64,000 nt of DNA from Bacteroidota bacterium. GTDB taxonomy: Bacteria > Bacteroidota > Ignavibacteria > Ignavibacteriales > SURF-24. Each line of letters begins with the position of its first letter. The first letter of the stretch is position 1. A program made the translations under genes and the position numbers. The notes beneath the pieces were generated by a model, which was not told the origin of the DNA, searched no databases, and saw only the letters and a program-made list of their open reading frames with translations. Positions 8,384 through 17,534 of this stretch are shown in pieces. The DNA lies in assembly GCA_030706145.1 (NCBI GenBank), contig JAUZPB010000002.1:28346-92345 (forward strand), written 5' to 3'.

Positions 8384-10084
8384 CTAATCTCCTGGAATTC
8401 TATTTACAAAAATGAACTGCCCACCCTCATCATAGGTATCTTTAACTGCCTGAAGAATTGGGGTTTGATCTGAATTATTGGCCACAGCAATTCTAAGTTC
8501 ATTATAAAGCTGAGTTGCATCCATATATCTATTCTTATTATCCTTCAGGGCTTTAAGCAGATAATAAGTAAAGATAGAATGACCATCTTTCCCATCATCT
8601 CTTACCTCTTCAATACCCCCGGAGGTAAGGGCAAGTCTTGACTGTCTTTTATATACTTCGCGGTAATATTTTTCCATATTATTAGGGTCAAATGGGTAGC
8701 TCTCAGTTTTTCCTCTAAAAATATCACCTCCAAAGCAGGCATCTGTAATAAGCAGAATATGTTTGGCAGGGATACCGGCCATGAAAGTCCGTATCTCACC
8801 ATTAGGAATATAATCAGCAATTGAATTTGATGTGGCATCACTAGGGACCCAGAAGCCCCTGTTCAGGTTTTTATTAAACTGTCCATGACCGGCATAAAAG
8901 ATAACAAGATTATCATCTTTTCTTAAATGGTCGGTCATCCATTCTAAAATTTGGATAATATTTTTTCTATTTGCCTGCCTATCCAGTACAGTAATTACCG
9001 AGTCGAAGCCATACTTTTCTCTTAAAACTGAAGCAACTTCTTTAGCATCATTAACTGCACTCTTAAGTCTTGGCCAATATCCTTCGTAAGAGTTTATGCC
9101 AATCAAAAGCGCATAAAACTTCCCTGCTACAAGAAGATCCTCAAGTTTTCTTGTTACATAGAAAGTATCTGATGTAGCATTTAAGTTATTATCCAGGGCT
9201 TTAACAACGAGAGGATTTTCCCCCATTGCCAGATACATATTTAGGGAAAAAGAACCATCTGGCTTTAGATCGGTTTTAATTCCATTAATAGTAACCTCAT
9301 AAATTCCGCTATTATCTTCTGCCTTTCCTTTAACTGCAACCGTCTCGCTTTTCCTTACAATCTTTATTCCTCTGGAGACAGCAGGCTCAATAATTGTGAT
9401 CTTAGGTCCCTCTTTATCAGATTCAACGATTACCCGGAAACTTGATTCAGTAGATTTCCCATTTTTACCGATAACCCTAACGCTAACCTGATTAAAACCA
9501 TTCTGGAGTTTGAGATTAGAAAAGTATTCTGATTTTTTTATAGAATTAGCCTTTTTGTTATTTATCAGTACTTCCCTGGTCTCATTACTCTGCATAATTT
9601 TAACCTTTACAAGAATTCCTTTCTCCTTTATTTTTATTTCATTATTGCTATCTAAAATGGGTTCAATAATTATGATCTTAGGGCCGGAAGCTTTGGGTAT
9701 AGAATTAATAATACAGGTAAATACCTTAAAGTTATTCTGTTCGTCAGTTGCGGTCAACTTAATTTCATTTACGCCATTTTGAAGTTTATATTCAGTATAA
9801 AATGAATTATCATCCTCAAAGCTTAACTGTTGATTATTGATGATCAGTGCTTTTAGCGGAAAATCGTCTTCGACTTTTCCTCTTATTTTAAGAATGTCAG
9901 TTTCAACTGTAAGTTCGCCATTTTCCTTTATGGATGGTTCCAACAGGATAATCTGCATTCTACTATTTTCGCTCTTTACTTCCTTTTTGTGCCTTAGACT
10001 GCCAGTGGGAGATTTACCAGTCATTTGTGCATTGATAACGCTACAGAAAGCAAAGACAATTATAAAGAGTATCATCTTTCCCAA
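8384..10084 (-). CDS. Exported caspase-like (C14) protease with three N-terminal Ig-like repeats
   Basis: 566 residues. A signal peptide (MILFIIVFAFCSVINAQ) is followed by three repeats of about 92 residues, each opening with an I-I-x-x-E-P strand near residues 45, 137 and 229, probably Ig-like beta domains. Residues about 320-562 are a caspase fold: KFYALLIGINSY, the catalytic His400 in FYAGHGQF and catalytic Cys450 in LLITDACFGGD. Both catalytic residues are present, so it should be active, presumably cutting after Arg/Lys or Asp. The first codon is TTG (10084) with GGGG 6 bases upstream; an ATG three codons on is the alternative. It is the last gene of the CHASE2/FecR/C1-peptidase operon. 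Confidence 0.88.
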   Translation of the reverse strand: MGKMILFIIVFAFCSVINAQMTGKSPTGSLRHKKEVKSENSRMQIILLEPSIKENGELTVETDILKIRGKVEDDFPLKALIINNQQLSFEDDNSFYTEYKLQNGVNEIKLTATDEQNNFKVFTCIINSIPKASGPKIIIIEPILDSNNEIKIKEKGILVKVKIMQSNETREVLINNKKANSIKKSEYFSNLKLQNGFNQVSVRVIGKNGKSTESSFRVIVESDKEGPKITIIEPAVSRGIKIVRKSETVAVKGKAEDNSGIYEVTINGIKTDLKPDGSFSLNMYLAMGENPLVVKALDNNLNATSDTFYVTRKLEDLLVAGKFYALLIGINSYEGYWPRLKSAVNDAKEVASVLREKYGFDSVITVLDRQANRKNIIQILEWMTDHLRKDDNLVIFYAGHGQFNKNLNRGFWVPSDATSNSIADYIPNGEIRTFMAGIPAKHILLITDACFGGDIFRGKTESYPFDPNNMEKYYREVYKRQSRLALTSGGIEEVRDDGKDGHSIFTYYLLKALKDNKNRYMDATQLYNELRIAVANNSDQTPILQAVKDTYDEGGQFIFVNRIPGD

Positions 10085-10147
10085 CTGTAACCCCTTTCTA
10101 AATTTTTTTAGTAAAATCCAAAAGATACAAGTGATTTTTTATATACT

Positions 10148-10651
10148 TTATGGTCTGCCCGGAGGAGAAGCAATATTTTCTGCCGTTGTAGTTGTGTTGT
10201 CTTTTTTATCCTTGCTTAAAAGAAGGTAAGTAGCCGCCCCTCCTCCAAGAGCTGCCGCACCAAGAAGATACCAATACCAGGAACTAGCTTCTTGGATTTC
10301 CTCAGCAATAATTTCAAAATAAAAATCCTCACCCGTAAGCATATCCTCTTCCTGCTTATTCATAGTCCAGACAATAGTGGCATTTTTATTAGCGAATTTT
10401 CCTTTTCCTACATCACCTGTTGTCTGACTTGGGATGAGCTCAAAATTGCTGTCGCTATTTTTTCTTAAAACTGCCTTTATTTCGTATTCTTTTTCAGAGT
10501 CTCCTTTAAGGAAGTAATGAATATAGATCTTATCGTCGCCTACTTCGAAATTCACCTGGATATTATCCTGCCCTACTGCTCTTTCCTGGGCATAAGATAT
10601 TCTGAAAAACATCAATAAAAACAGCAGTAGCAACTGAGCATTACATTTCAT
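10148..10651 (-). CDS. Small exported protein with C-terminal membrane helix
   Basis: 167 residues from the ATG at 10651, chosen because the frame upstream lacks a ribosome site and a clean signal peptide (MKCNAQLLLLFLLMFFRISYAQ) begins here. The middle is a beta-rich domain of about 100 residues (IQVNFEVGDDKIYIHYFLKG) containing an Ile-Val-Trp strand. A single helix WYWYLLGAAALGGGAATYLLL follows, with a short basic, Thr-rich tail ending PPGRP. Topology is thus periplasmic domain, membrane helix, short cytoplasmic tail. I do not recognise the family. Between the C1 peptidase and the caspase, it may be an anchor, inhibitor or substrate for either. Confidence 0.8.
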   Translation of the reverse strand: MKCNAQLLLLFLLMFFRISYAQERAVGQDNIQVNFEVGDDKIYIHYFLKGDSEKEYEIKAVLRKNSDSNFELIPSQTTGDVGKGKFANKNATIVWTMNKQEEDMLTGEDFYFEIIAEEIQEASSWYWYLLGAAALGGGAATYLLLSKDKKDNTTTTAENIASPPGRP

Positions 10652-10719
10652 TGTTTTTCCCGGACTGATGTAGAATATTATTAATTTAAAAATAAACCTC
10701 ACAAAGAAAAGCAATTAGG

Positions 10720-12099
10720 TCATAAATGTCTTATTTCAATTATAACAGGCACAAGCACTTTTCCATTACTTTTAGCATTAAAATTAATGCCATCTTTATA
10801 GCCAAAGTCAATATCATTTTTATTGACCATTATGTCACTTAATACTTTCATGATCCTTTCATTAAAAGGACCTATAGTACTTTCAACGGCTGTCATAATA
10901 CTGTCAATATTCAGATTCTTCTTCGAATAAATAAAGCAGTAATACGAACTTCCCTTAACTGTATCGAGCATATTAAAATTTTCTTCATCAGGAATAGCAA
11001 TATTGTTTTGTCTATAGGGCAGGTATGCGACCATGCGATCATTGAAAGGAAATATTTTATATGTTTTATTTGTTATATCTGAGCTAAATGCATAGACATA
11101 GGCAGGTTCATTATTTGAGATTCGAAGTTCAAAGAGAGTATTTGATGCATATGGTTTTTCCATAACAAAATAATTCCCGTTGAATTTTGCCTTCATCTCT
11201 TTGCCATTGCTTTCTTTAAAGATCAAAGACCCAGAAAGGTCAGGGATTGATGCATCATTTTTTGCCTGATCTATCATTTCAAAGGCAAACTTGCAGAAAT
11301 AGTCAAAATCCTTATATCTTATCCATGTAAAGCCTTTATTAGCCCACTGTGATCCCCAGCTGTTCATAAGTTCAATAGCACCGCCGAACTTATTATCATC
11401 ATAGCTAACAGCTGCAATTGCATGGCCTCTTCCCCATTCTTTGTAGTCTGAACTATCGGGGATCCATAGTTCCTTTGCTCGGTTAAAAGAGTTGGGGCAA
11501 TCAATAGCCAGGACCACAGGTTTAGATTCTGCCAGACTTTTCTTTAGATATTTATGTTTATACTGAGTATTGCGGTTTGCAATTTCTCTATATTCTAGTA
11601 TGCGGTATGGAATAGCTTTTTGTCTATCTTCTTCGGTTACATCTTTTGTACAATCATAGCCAAAATCCTTAAGCTTCATATCGCCATTGTTTCTCAGGCA
11701 ATTAAGAGCTTCAATAAGTGAAGCGCCAGTGGAACAGTCGCTACCAGATCGAATCTGATTATAAACAAATGAAGGAGAAAAAGCGCTGTCATTTATCTGT
11801 TCTTTTTTAATTCTATGTTTTATTGCTTCAAGAATAGTACGCCCCGAATAAGCAGTAGCCCAGCCTGTGCAGGTGCCGTATCTACCCTGATAACCAGGAG
11901 AAGGAGCATACTGTTTAATTGAAGCTGCAGAAGGCAGGTTTGAATAGTCACCTCGCATCAATGGAGCCGAAATTGGAGAAGATTCAAATAAGGGATCATT
12001 CAAAATAAGACCACGTCCAAACTCCTCATTACTTTGGGCATTCGAATTACAACAATATAAGAGGAGAAGAAATGTTATTGTTAAATTTCTCAAGATCAC
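10720..12099 (-). CDS. Exported papain-like C1 cysteine peptidase
   Basis: 459 residues from GTG at 12099, chosen because GAGGGA (12109-12114) sits 9 bases upstream and a signal peptide (ILRNLTITFLLLLYCC) follows directly; an ATG 10 codons earlier has no ribosome site and overlaps the previous gene. The catalytic set of family C1 is complete: oxyanion Gln71 and nucleophile Cys77 (GYQGRYGTCTGWA), His226 (GRGHAIAAV), Asn246 (LMNSWGSQW). No propeptide of the usual papain type is evident. The last 170 residues are an extra domain with beta strands (LFELRISNNEPAYVYAFS) similar to the DUF4384 type of protein-interaction module, at modest confidence. Second of two cysteine proteases in this operon. 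Confidence 0.9.
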   Translation of the reverse strand: MILRNLTITFLLLLYCCNSNAQSNEEFGRGLILNDPLFESSPISAPLMRGDYSNLPSAASIKQYAPSPGYQGRYGTCTGWATAYSGRTILEAIKHRIKKEQINDSAFSPSFVYNQIRSGSDCSTGASLIEALNCLRNNGDMKLKDFGYDCTKDVTEEDRQKAIPYRILEYREIANRNTQYKHKYLKKSLAESKPVVLAIDCPNSFNRAKELWIPDSSDYKEWGRGHAIAAVSYDDNKFGGAIELMNSWGSQWANKGFTWIRYKDFDYFCKFAFEMIDQAKNDASIPDLSGSLIFKESNGKEMKAKFNGNYFVMEKPYASNTLFELRISNNEPAYVYAFSSDITNKTYKIFPFNDRMVAYLPYRQNNIAIPDEENFNMLDTVKGSSYYCFIYSKKNLNIDSIMTAVESTIGPFNERIMKVLSDIMVNKNDIDFGYKDGINFNAKSNGKVLVPVIIEIRHL

Positions 12100-12113
12100 T
12101 GTAAAGATTCCCT

Positions 12114-13061
12114 CTAATAAATATTCCATTTCTGCATCATTATCTGTGCTCTTCTAAAGAGCCCAAATTTTGTAAGAAACAGCAGATATTTTTTTTTATA
12201 CTCCTCAACCTGGCCTGAATACTGCATAGCTTTCTGATAATGTTCAAGTGCTTTGAGGCTCATATTATTATTCTCGTAAAAAGTTGCAAGTATCATTTGA
12301 TTCAACGGACTTTCAGATGTATCTCTAAGGTCTGAGAGGATATCCTTAAGACTATCTTGCATCTCCTCATATCTGGCCTTTGTTATTACTTTAATGCAAC
12401 TTGTATCAGAACTAACAGAAGAATCTTCTGCGCTAAAGACAAACCAGTCATAGCAGTTATCCGGTTCAAAATTTAATTGTTCAATGTTCAATTGAATTGA
12501 TGTATCTTTTGTCTGCTCGAGCACAATAGTTTTTCTTTCGGGGTTTTGGATTTCGAGGACATAAGTATTGACTTCTCTTACTGGGAACCACTTAAACGTT
12601 ACCAGAGAGTCAACAAGAACTGCAGAAGCCGGGAAGTCTTTATCGATATAAGTAAGGTTTTGCCTAACCACACCTGCGATATTTTTCATCTCTTTAGTCT
12701 TGTTTTTAATAATCATCTCATTTATCAGATAGTCAGTCATTCTTTTTGTTACAGATGAATTCTCGGCAACAAGTTTTTTCGCCAAATTATCTACAAAATA
12801 GGCCCCTGGTTTTGTAACTTCTATAGTTCTTCCATTTTGGTAGCAAAGTCCGAGATAGCTGTCAGTTTCAAGCTTAATACTATCGCCCGGGAAAAGTTTA
12901 TTTCCGGTTGTAAGGTCAGTCCACTGCGATAAGCTTTTGTTGCTATAGAGTATTCTTCCACTTGAAGCAATTACAGTAAAAAGCCACTTCTGTGCAAGCA
13001 AATTACTTTCTGGAAATAACATCAGGCCTGCTAATACTGCTAAGCTGAGCAGACGGTTCAT
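12114..13061 (-). CDS. FecR-like exported protein with C-terminal TPR-like helices
   Basis: 315 residues: signal peptide (MNRLLSLAVLAGLMLF...LLAQ), a FecR-type beta domain (TVIASSGRILY, LFPGDSIKLETDSYLGLCYQ, GRTIEVTKPGAYFV), a second beta domain about 140-235, and a short TPR-like helical tail (ALEHYQKAMQYSG). FecR domains usually sense or scaffold in the periplasm. The start overlaps the CHASE2 gene by 59 bases in another frame; an AAGGA ribosome site 5-6 bases before the ATG and the signal peptide argue this start is real. Confidence 0.75.
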   Translation of the reverse strand: MNRLLSLAVLAGLMLFPESNLLAQKWLFTVIASSGRILYSNKSLSQWTDLTTGNKLFPGDSIKLETDSYLGLCYQNGRTIEVTKPGAYFVDNLAKKLVAENSSVTKRMTDYLINEMIIKNKTKEMKNIAGVVRQNLTYIDKDFPASAVLVDSLVTFKWFPVREVNTYVLEIQNPERKTIVLEQTKDTSIQLNIEQLNFEPDNCYDWFVFSAEDSSVSSDTSCIKVITKARYEEMQDSLKDILSDLRDTSESPLNQMILATFYENNNMSLKALEHYQKAMQYSGQVEEYKKKYLLFLTKFGLFRRAQIMMQKWNIY

Positions 13062-14277
13062 CTTTTTCCTTCTTTTTAGGGAAAATCCTTTTCCTTAAGA
13101 ATAATTCATAAAGGTCCAGACAAGTCGGACCAATTACAATGGCTACAATAGTTAAGGTTAGGTTAACTTTATAAGTATAATTATTAAAAATAAAAACACC
13201 CAAAGACAGGTCCAGTATTGTAAATAAGAATATGAAAAGTTTATAGACTGCCCCGAACCAATCTTTATAAATTCTTTTAATTAGTAAAAGCATATTAATT
13301 GAGAACAAAGAAAGGCAAACAGCAATAATAAAACTAAGCCAACCTGGCATTACTTCTATATAATTATTTCTGATCAGCATTGAAATGATATTAGCATTTA
13401 TTACAACTCCATACATATCAGGAAATGCTCGTCCAGCATAGCGTTCATTCAAAGGGGTAAAAAAGATATCCTCAAAGGTTTTTGTTTTAATGTCAAGACC
13501 CATAAAACCAATTAGCACAATTTTATCTTTAAGGATTTGTCCGTTAAATGGATTCTTAAATGGGTCCATACTTTCAAGATAAAAATATTTATTAAGATTC
13601 CCCCTATAGTTTATGAGCTCTTTATCGTTATTCCTTTGGTTCAAAAGCCGGATAGAATTCTTGTCAGCAAGTTCGGCAATTTTCACAGGGAAAGCTGTCT
13701 CGAAGGAACTTTTATATTTTGCATATGGACGAAACCTTCTTATTGTTCTATAACCTTCAGCATCTTCTTCGGGTAAATTAGCAAAGCCAGTCGAGTATTT
13801 CCCTTTGAAGAGCTGCTCTGAACTTAGGAGTGAATCATAACTATCATTTTTAATGTTATATCGGTCGAGTCTACTTGCCAGAACAATGTTTTTACATTTT
13901 TTTATTGTTCGTTCAAGTATGGAATCCTTTATCCTATCTTTTTTCGTATAGAACAAGAGGTCCAATCCTATAACCTTTGGTGAACAGTCATTAATAATCT
14001 CGAGCTGTCTTGCAATTCCCTCTCTGTCTAGATCTCCTATGTTAACCAGAACAATATTTGTATCTGCTGTCTGCTCTGAACGGAATTTTGAAAATACGAC
14101 GTCATAGATATCGAAGTCTTTTACGGAATTGCCAATAGGGTTCAAAAATCCAAGGCCAATTGGCAGTTTTGCGAATAGGCCAATAAAAACAAATACAATA
14201 ACTGTCACAACCAGAGAGTCAGTAAAGCGTTTATTTTTCTGGAAGAAAATTCTATAACTGCTTAATCTTTTGATCAT
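13003..14277 (-). CDS. CHASE2-domain membrane sensor without an output domain
   Basis: 424 residues from the ATG at 14277 (an upstream TTG at 14298 is possible). One N-terminal membrane helix (about 18-38) precedes a CHASE2 extracytoplasmic domain: DIYDVVFSKFR, NIVLVNIGD, SPKVIGLDLLFY and GYRTIRRFRPYAKY are typical. Three helices close to the C-terminus (LSFIIAVCLSLFSINMLLL, KLFIFLFTILDLSLGVFIF, LTLTIVAIVIGPTCL) complete the usual CHASE2 topology, but no kinase, cyclase or phosphatase domain follows: it ends in a charged 30-residue tail. Output must come from partner proteins. It heads the operon with the FecR-like protein and both proteases. Confidence 0.85.
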   Translation of the reverse strand: MIKRLSSYRIFFQKNKRFTDSLVVTVIVFVFIGLFAKLPIGLGFLNPIGNSVKDFDIYDVVFSKFRSEQTADTNIVLVNIGDLDREGIARQLEIINDCSPKVIGLDLLFYTKKDRIKDSILERTIKKCKNIVLASRLDRYNIKNDSYDSLLSSEQLFKGKYSTGFANLPEEDAEGYRTIRRFRPYAKYKSSFETAFPVKIAELADKNSIRLLNQRNNDKELINYRGNLNKYFYLESMDPFKNPFNGQILKDKIVLIGFMGLDIKTKTFEDIFFTPLNERYAGRAFPDMYGVVINANIISMLIRNNYIEVMPGWLSFIIAVCLSLFSINMLLLIKRIYKDWFGAVYKLFIFLFTILDLSLGVFIFNNYTYKVNLTLTIVAIVIGPTCLDLYELFLRKRIFPKKKEKDEPSAQLSSISRPDVISRK

Positions 14278-14370
14278 CTCTTTTTTTCTCTTTGCCAAAT
14301 CTTATTTGTAGATCTGGCCTGTCTCTAATGACCAAATTAGTTTATAAATGCAGAAAAGACCTATATAAAA

Positions 14371-14398
14371 ATAATAACAGAATTGGGCTTATTTTCAA
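14371..14398 (-). promoter_or_regulatory. Candidate promoter of the CHASE2/caspase operon
   Basis: Reading the minus strand: TTGAAA (14393-14398), 16-base spacer, TATTAT (14371-14376). It would start a leader of about 85 bases before the CHASE2 gene. It lies in the 223-base gap after egtD, so this operon need not depend on egtBD readthrough. Confidence 0.45.
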
Positions 14399-14500
14399 TA
14401 GGCCGAAGTAAGATAAACGGACTTATCAAAGCAAATCCTTTGAGTTTCAAAAATATTATTTACACTAGTATGTTATTTTCATAATGCCACTGTGCAAATA

Positions 14501-15454
14501 TTACTTTACTGGTTCAAAATATTGGACACTAAACATTTTTTCATTATCTATCCAAGCCCTCTTTAGTCTAAGCTTGTCTTTTAGGAGCTCTTTAAACTCA
14601 TCGACATTATATTTATATGAATATTCAGTTAAGATTTTTTCATTCTTTTTGAAACTGAAAGTAGAATTGCAAAGTTTTACAGACTGATCAGTCAGGCTTA
14701 TAAGATACATTTCTATTCTACCTTCAGTCTCATTATATAAAGCCTTATGCCTGAAATTCTCCAGGTTAAAATCTGCGCAAAATTCATCGTTCAATCTTTT
14801 AAGTATATTTAAGTTGAACTTTGCGGTAATTCCCTTATTGTCGTTATAAGCCATTTGGAGAAGTTCTTTCTTCTTTTTAAGGTCGACTCCAATTAAGATT
14901 CCCCCACTACTTCCTATTATATTTAGTAGATTAAAAAGAAAATCTCTGGCTTCAAATGGGGTAAAATTTCCTATTGTTGAGCCAGGGAAGAAGACTATTC
15001 TACGCCCTTGCTGAAGATCTTCCTGAATCTGGAGCTTTAAGTCTGCTGTATAGTCGTGGCATTTTGGTATCACATTTAACGAGGGGTAATCCTTCTTTAT
15101 TGATGCCACTGAATCATGCAGGTACTCATCTGAAATATCTACTGGGATATAGGTTTTTATGCCGGAAAGGTTATCAAACAAAAGCCTGGTTTTTCTACTG
15201 TTTCCACTTCCAAGTTCGATAAGTGTAATATCTTCACCTAATAGATCAGCAATTTCTTTAATGTTGCCGGTCATTATTTCCATTTCTTTCCGGGTAAGAT
15301 AATATTCTTTCAGATTGCAGATTTGGTCAAATAGGTCAGAGCCTTCATTATTATAGAATAATTTATAGGGGAGTGTTTTGGGAAATCCTGACAAACCATC
15401 AGTAATTTCGGATAAAATATCCTTTGTCGCATATGAATTAGTTTTTAATTCCAT
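14501..15454 (-). CDS. egtD: L-histidine N-alpha-methyltransferase EgtD
   Basis: Trimethylates histidine with SAM to give hercynine, first step of ergothioneine synthesis. 317 residues, normal length. Family hallmarks include the N-terminal FPKTLPYKLFYNNEGSDLFD, YYLTRKEMEI, SAM-binding loop LIELGSGNSRKT (GSG at 82-84), FFPGSTIGNF and the C-terminal GRIEMYLIS. Its ATG overlaps the egtB stop codon by one base (TAATG), so the two are translated together. Cytoplasmic. Confidence 0.96.
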   Translation of the reverse strand: MELKTNSYATKDILSEITDGLSGFPKTLPYKLFYNNEGSDLFDQICNLKEYYLTRKEMEIMTGNIKEIADLLGEDITLIELGSGNSRKTRLLFDNLSGIKTYIPVDISDEYLHDSVASIKKDYPSLNVIPKCHDYTADLKLQIQEDLQQGRRIVFFPGSTIGNFTPFEARDFLFNLLNIIGSSGGILIGVDLKKKKELLQMAYNDNKGITAKFNLNILKRLNDEFCADFNLENFRHKALYNETEGRIEMYLISLTDQSVKLCNSTFSFKKNEKILTEYSYKYNVDEFKELLKDKLRLKRAWIDNEKMFSVQYFEPVK

Positions 15455-16770
15455 TATTTACCATCCTTTGCAAGGCGAATACCTGTAAATTGCCACCTAG
15501 AGGGAGGGGCGAAGAAATTTCTATAAGTAGCTCTAATATGTGAGCGTGGAGTAACACATGATCCGCCTCTTAGGACCATCTGTCCAGACATAAATTTCCC
15601 ATTATATTCACCTATAGCCCCCGGAGGAGTTTTATATCCTGGATAAGGAGAATAAGAGCTTCTTGTCCACTCCCAAAGATCTCCAAAGAGTTGTTCAATT
15701 TGTAGTCCATTTTGCTCATGGCAAGTAATGGGATGATAGAATGAATCCTCAAGGAAATTACCTTTTAAAGGACTTCCTGAGGCTGCAACTTCCCATTCAG
15801 TTTCAGTTAAAAGTCTACAGTCTTTCCATCTAGCAAAAGCATCGGCCTCATAGAAACTAATGTGACAGACTGGCTCATCAAGGTTAAGTTCTTCAAGTCC
15901 GCTCAAAGTAAATATTTCATGTTTCTTTTGATCTTTATCTATTATCCAGTATAATGGAGACTTCCAGCCCTCACGAAGCAGAGCTGCATATCCGTCTGAA
16001 AGCCAGAGTTCAGGCCTGTCATATCCGCCGTGATCGATAAACTCCAAAAACTCTCCATTTGTAATTAAGCGGGATGAGATCTGAAATGGTTCTACAAATT
16101 CCCTGTGCTTTGGGCCCTCATTATCAAAGGCAAAATCATCTCCCTGGTGACCAATAAAATAAATGCCCTCATCAAATTTTATCCATTCCAGGTTATTTGC
16201 TTTAAATTTGCCTCTTTCTCTTTTAAGATAAACCGGTTTAAGTGGATTAACCGAAAAGACATGTTTAATATCCGTAAGGATTAATTCCTGATGTTGTTGT
16301 TCATGGTTCAGTCCGAGTTCAATAATGGGAATCATCTTTTGAAAATCATCAAGGGAAGCATCTTCAAGTAAATTGAGGAAATGAAAGTTAACATAGCTTC
16401 TGTACTGATAGACGTCTTCAACCGTTGGTCTAGAAAGCAGCCCCCTTTCAGAACGAGTGAATCTAGGGCCGACCTGTACATAATAGGAATTAAAAAGATA
16501 ATTAAACACAGGATTAAACTCTCTGTAAGATTTATCGAAATTCTTCAGTACAAAGGTTTCAAAAAACCAACTTGTATGTGCAAGGTGCCATTTGGCAGGA
16601 CTAACATCTGGCATTGACTGAATGACGAAATCCTCGGTCTTAAGAGGAGTGCAAATAGTCTCTGTATATTCTCTGATTGTCTTAAACCTATGGGCAAAAG
16701 CTGTTCTTGGAGAGAAAAGGTCATTTGAGTTTTTCTTCTGCTTTTCAATTTCCTTAAAAGTCTGTTGCAT
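15454..16770 (-). CDS. egtB: Ergothioneine sulfoxide synthase EgtB
   Basis: Non-haem iron enzyme that uses O2 to join hercynine to a thiol (gamma-glutamylcysteine or cysteine). 438 residues: N-terminal DinB-like domain with the iron-binding motifs WHLAHTSWFFE (His62/His65) and NHEQQHQE (His156 and His160), then a formylglycine-enzyme-like sulfatase-modifying domain (EGIYFIGHQGDDFAFDNEGP to the C-terminal GQMVLRGGSC and RWQFTGIRLA). All iron ligands seem present. First gene of the egtB-egtD pair. EgtA, EgtC and EgtE are not in the window, so the sulfur donor cannot be told from context. Confidence 0.95.
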   Translation of the reverse strand: MQQTFKEIEKQKKNSNDLFSPRTAFAHRFKTIREYTETICTPLKTEDFVIQSMPDVSPAKWHLAHTSWFFETFVLKNFDKSYREFNPVFNYLFNSYYVQVGPRFTRSERGLLSRPTVEDVYQYRSYVNFHFLNLLEDASLDDFQKMIPIIELGLNHEQQHQELILTDIKHVFSVNPLKPVYLKRERGKFKANNLEWIKFDEGIYFIGHQGDDFAFDNEGPKHREFVEPFQISSRLITNGEFLEFIDHGGYDRPELWLSDGYAALLREGWKSPLYWIIDKDQKKHEIFTLSGLEELNLDEPVCHISFYEADAFARWKDCRLLTETEWEVAASGSPLKGNFLEDSFYHPITCHEQNGLQIEQLFGDLWEWTRSSYSPYPGYKTPPGAIGEYNGKFMSGQMVLRGGSCVTPRSHIRATYRNFFAPPSRWQFTGIRLAKDGK

Positions 16771-17018
16771 TTGGAAACCTCAAAAAAATATTCTAAGTAA
16801 TTAATTCCTTTTATTATATAATTTTTTTCTAAAGTTTTTAGGGTAAATAATTATTCCTCAAATCATGAGAAAGAAAGCAGCACTAGATTTTTGAGATCTC
16901 AGTAGAATGAGAGGACTGCAGGAAAATTTTTCAGTTAGGAATTTTTAATATTTTCAGGTAAATTGAAAGTACTTAAGGTATAATAGGTAAAAAAAGTACA
17001 TTTTTGGAGAAAAAGATA

Positions 17019-17534
17019 ATGTTTAGATATCCGTTGCTGATAATTTTTTTATTAATGACATTCGGAATATGTAATAATATATCAGCCCAAAGGGGACCCC
17101 AAGGACACAATTTTGGATTCGGAATCATAGTAGGTGAGCCTTTGGGAGGAACGATAAAATATTGGTTTAATTCAGAGAATGCCCTAGATGCAGACATAGG
17201 AGGGTCATATTTTGGTAGTCCAAGGATTGATGTGGATTACCTATGGCATTTTGATGCATTTCAGTCGAGGATAGTAAAGCTTTATGCAGGAGCAGGAGGA
17301 GCTTTAGGTTTCGGAGGCAGTAACAACGGTTTTCTATATAAAGGAGAAGGAAACCGGTTCTATGTACGTGAAGGAGATAATGTTGGGTTTGGTATCAGAG
17401 GGCTTTTTGGCCTGAATGTTATTCCAAACAGAAGCCCGCTTGAAATATTCCTCCATTTTGGTGTGCTAGTCGGACTAGCTCCAGAGACAGGATCGGCAGT
17501 TGACCTGGCACTCGGTTTAAGATTTTATCCCTAA
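17019..17534 (+). CDS. Small outer-membrane-barrel-like exported protein
   Basis: 171 residues from ATG 17019, with GGAG 9 bases upstream (a TTG at 17004 overlaps that site). A signal peptide (LLIIFLLMTFGICNNISAQ) is followed by alternating Gly/aromatic strands (GHNFGFGIIVGEPLGG, LYAGAGGALGFGG, VGFGIRGLFGLNV) and ends in the aromatic strand LGLRFYP, typical for BAM-dependent barrels. Probably an eight-strand outer-membrane protein; function unknown. Its stop codon overlaps the stop of convergent aat by three bases within TAG/TAA, with no room for a terminator between. Confidence 0.75.
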   Translation: MFRYPLLIIFLLMTFGICNNISAQRGPQGHNFGFGIIVGEPLGGTIKYWFNSENALDADIGGSYFGSPRIDVDYLWHFDAFQSRIVKLYAGAGGALGFGGSNNGFLYKGEGNRFYVREGDNVGFGIRGLFGLNVIPNRSPLEIFLHFGVLVGLAPETGSAVDLALGLRFYP

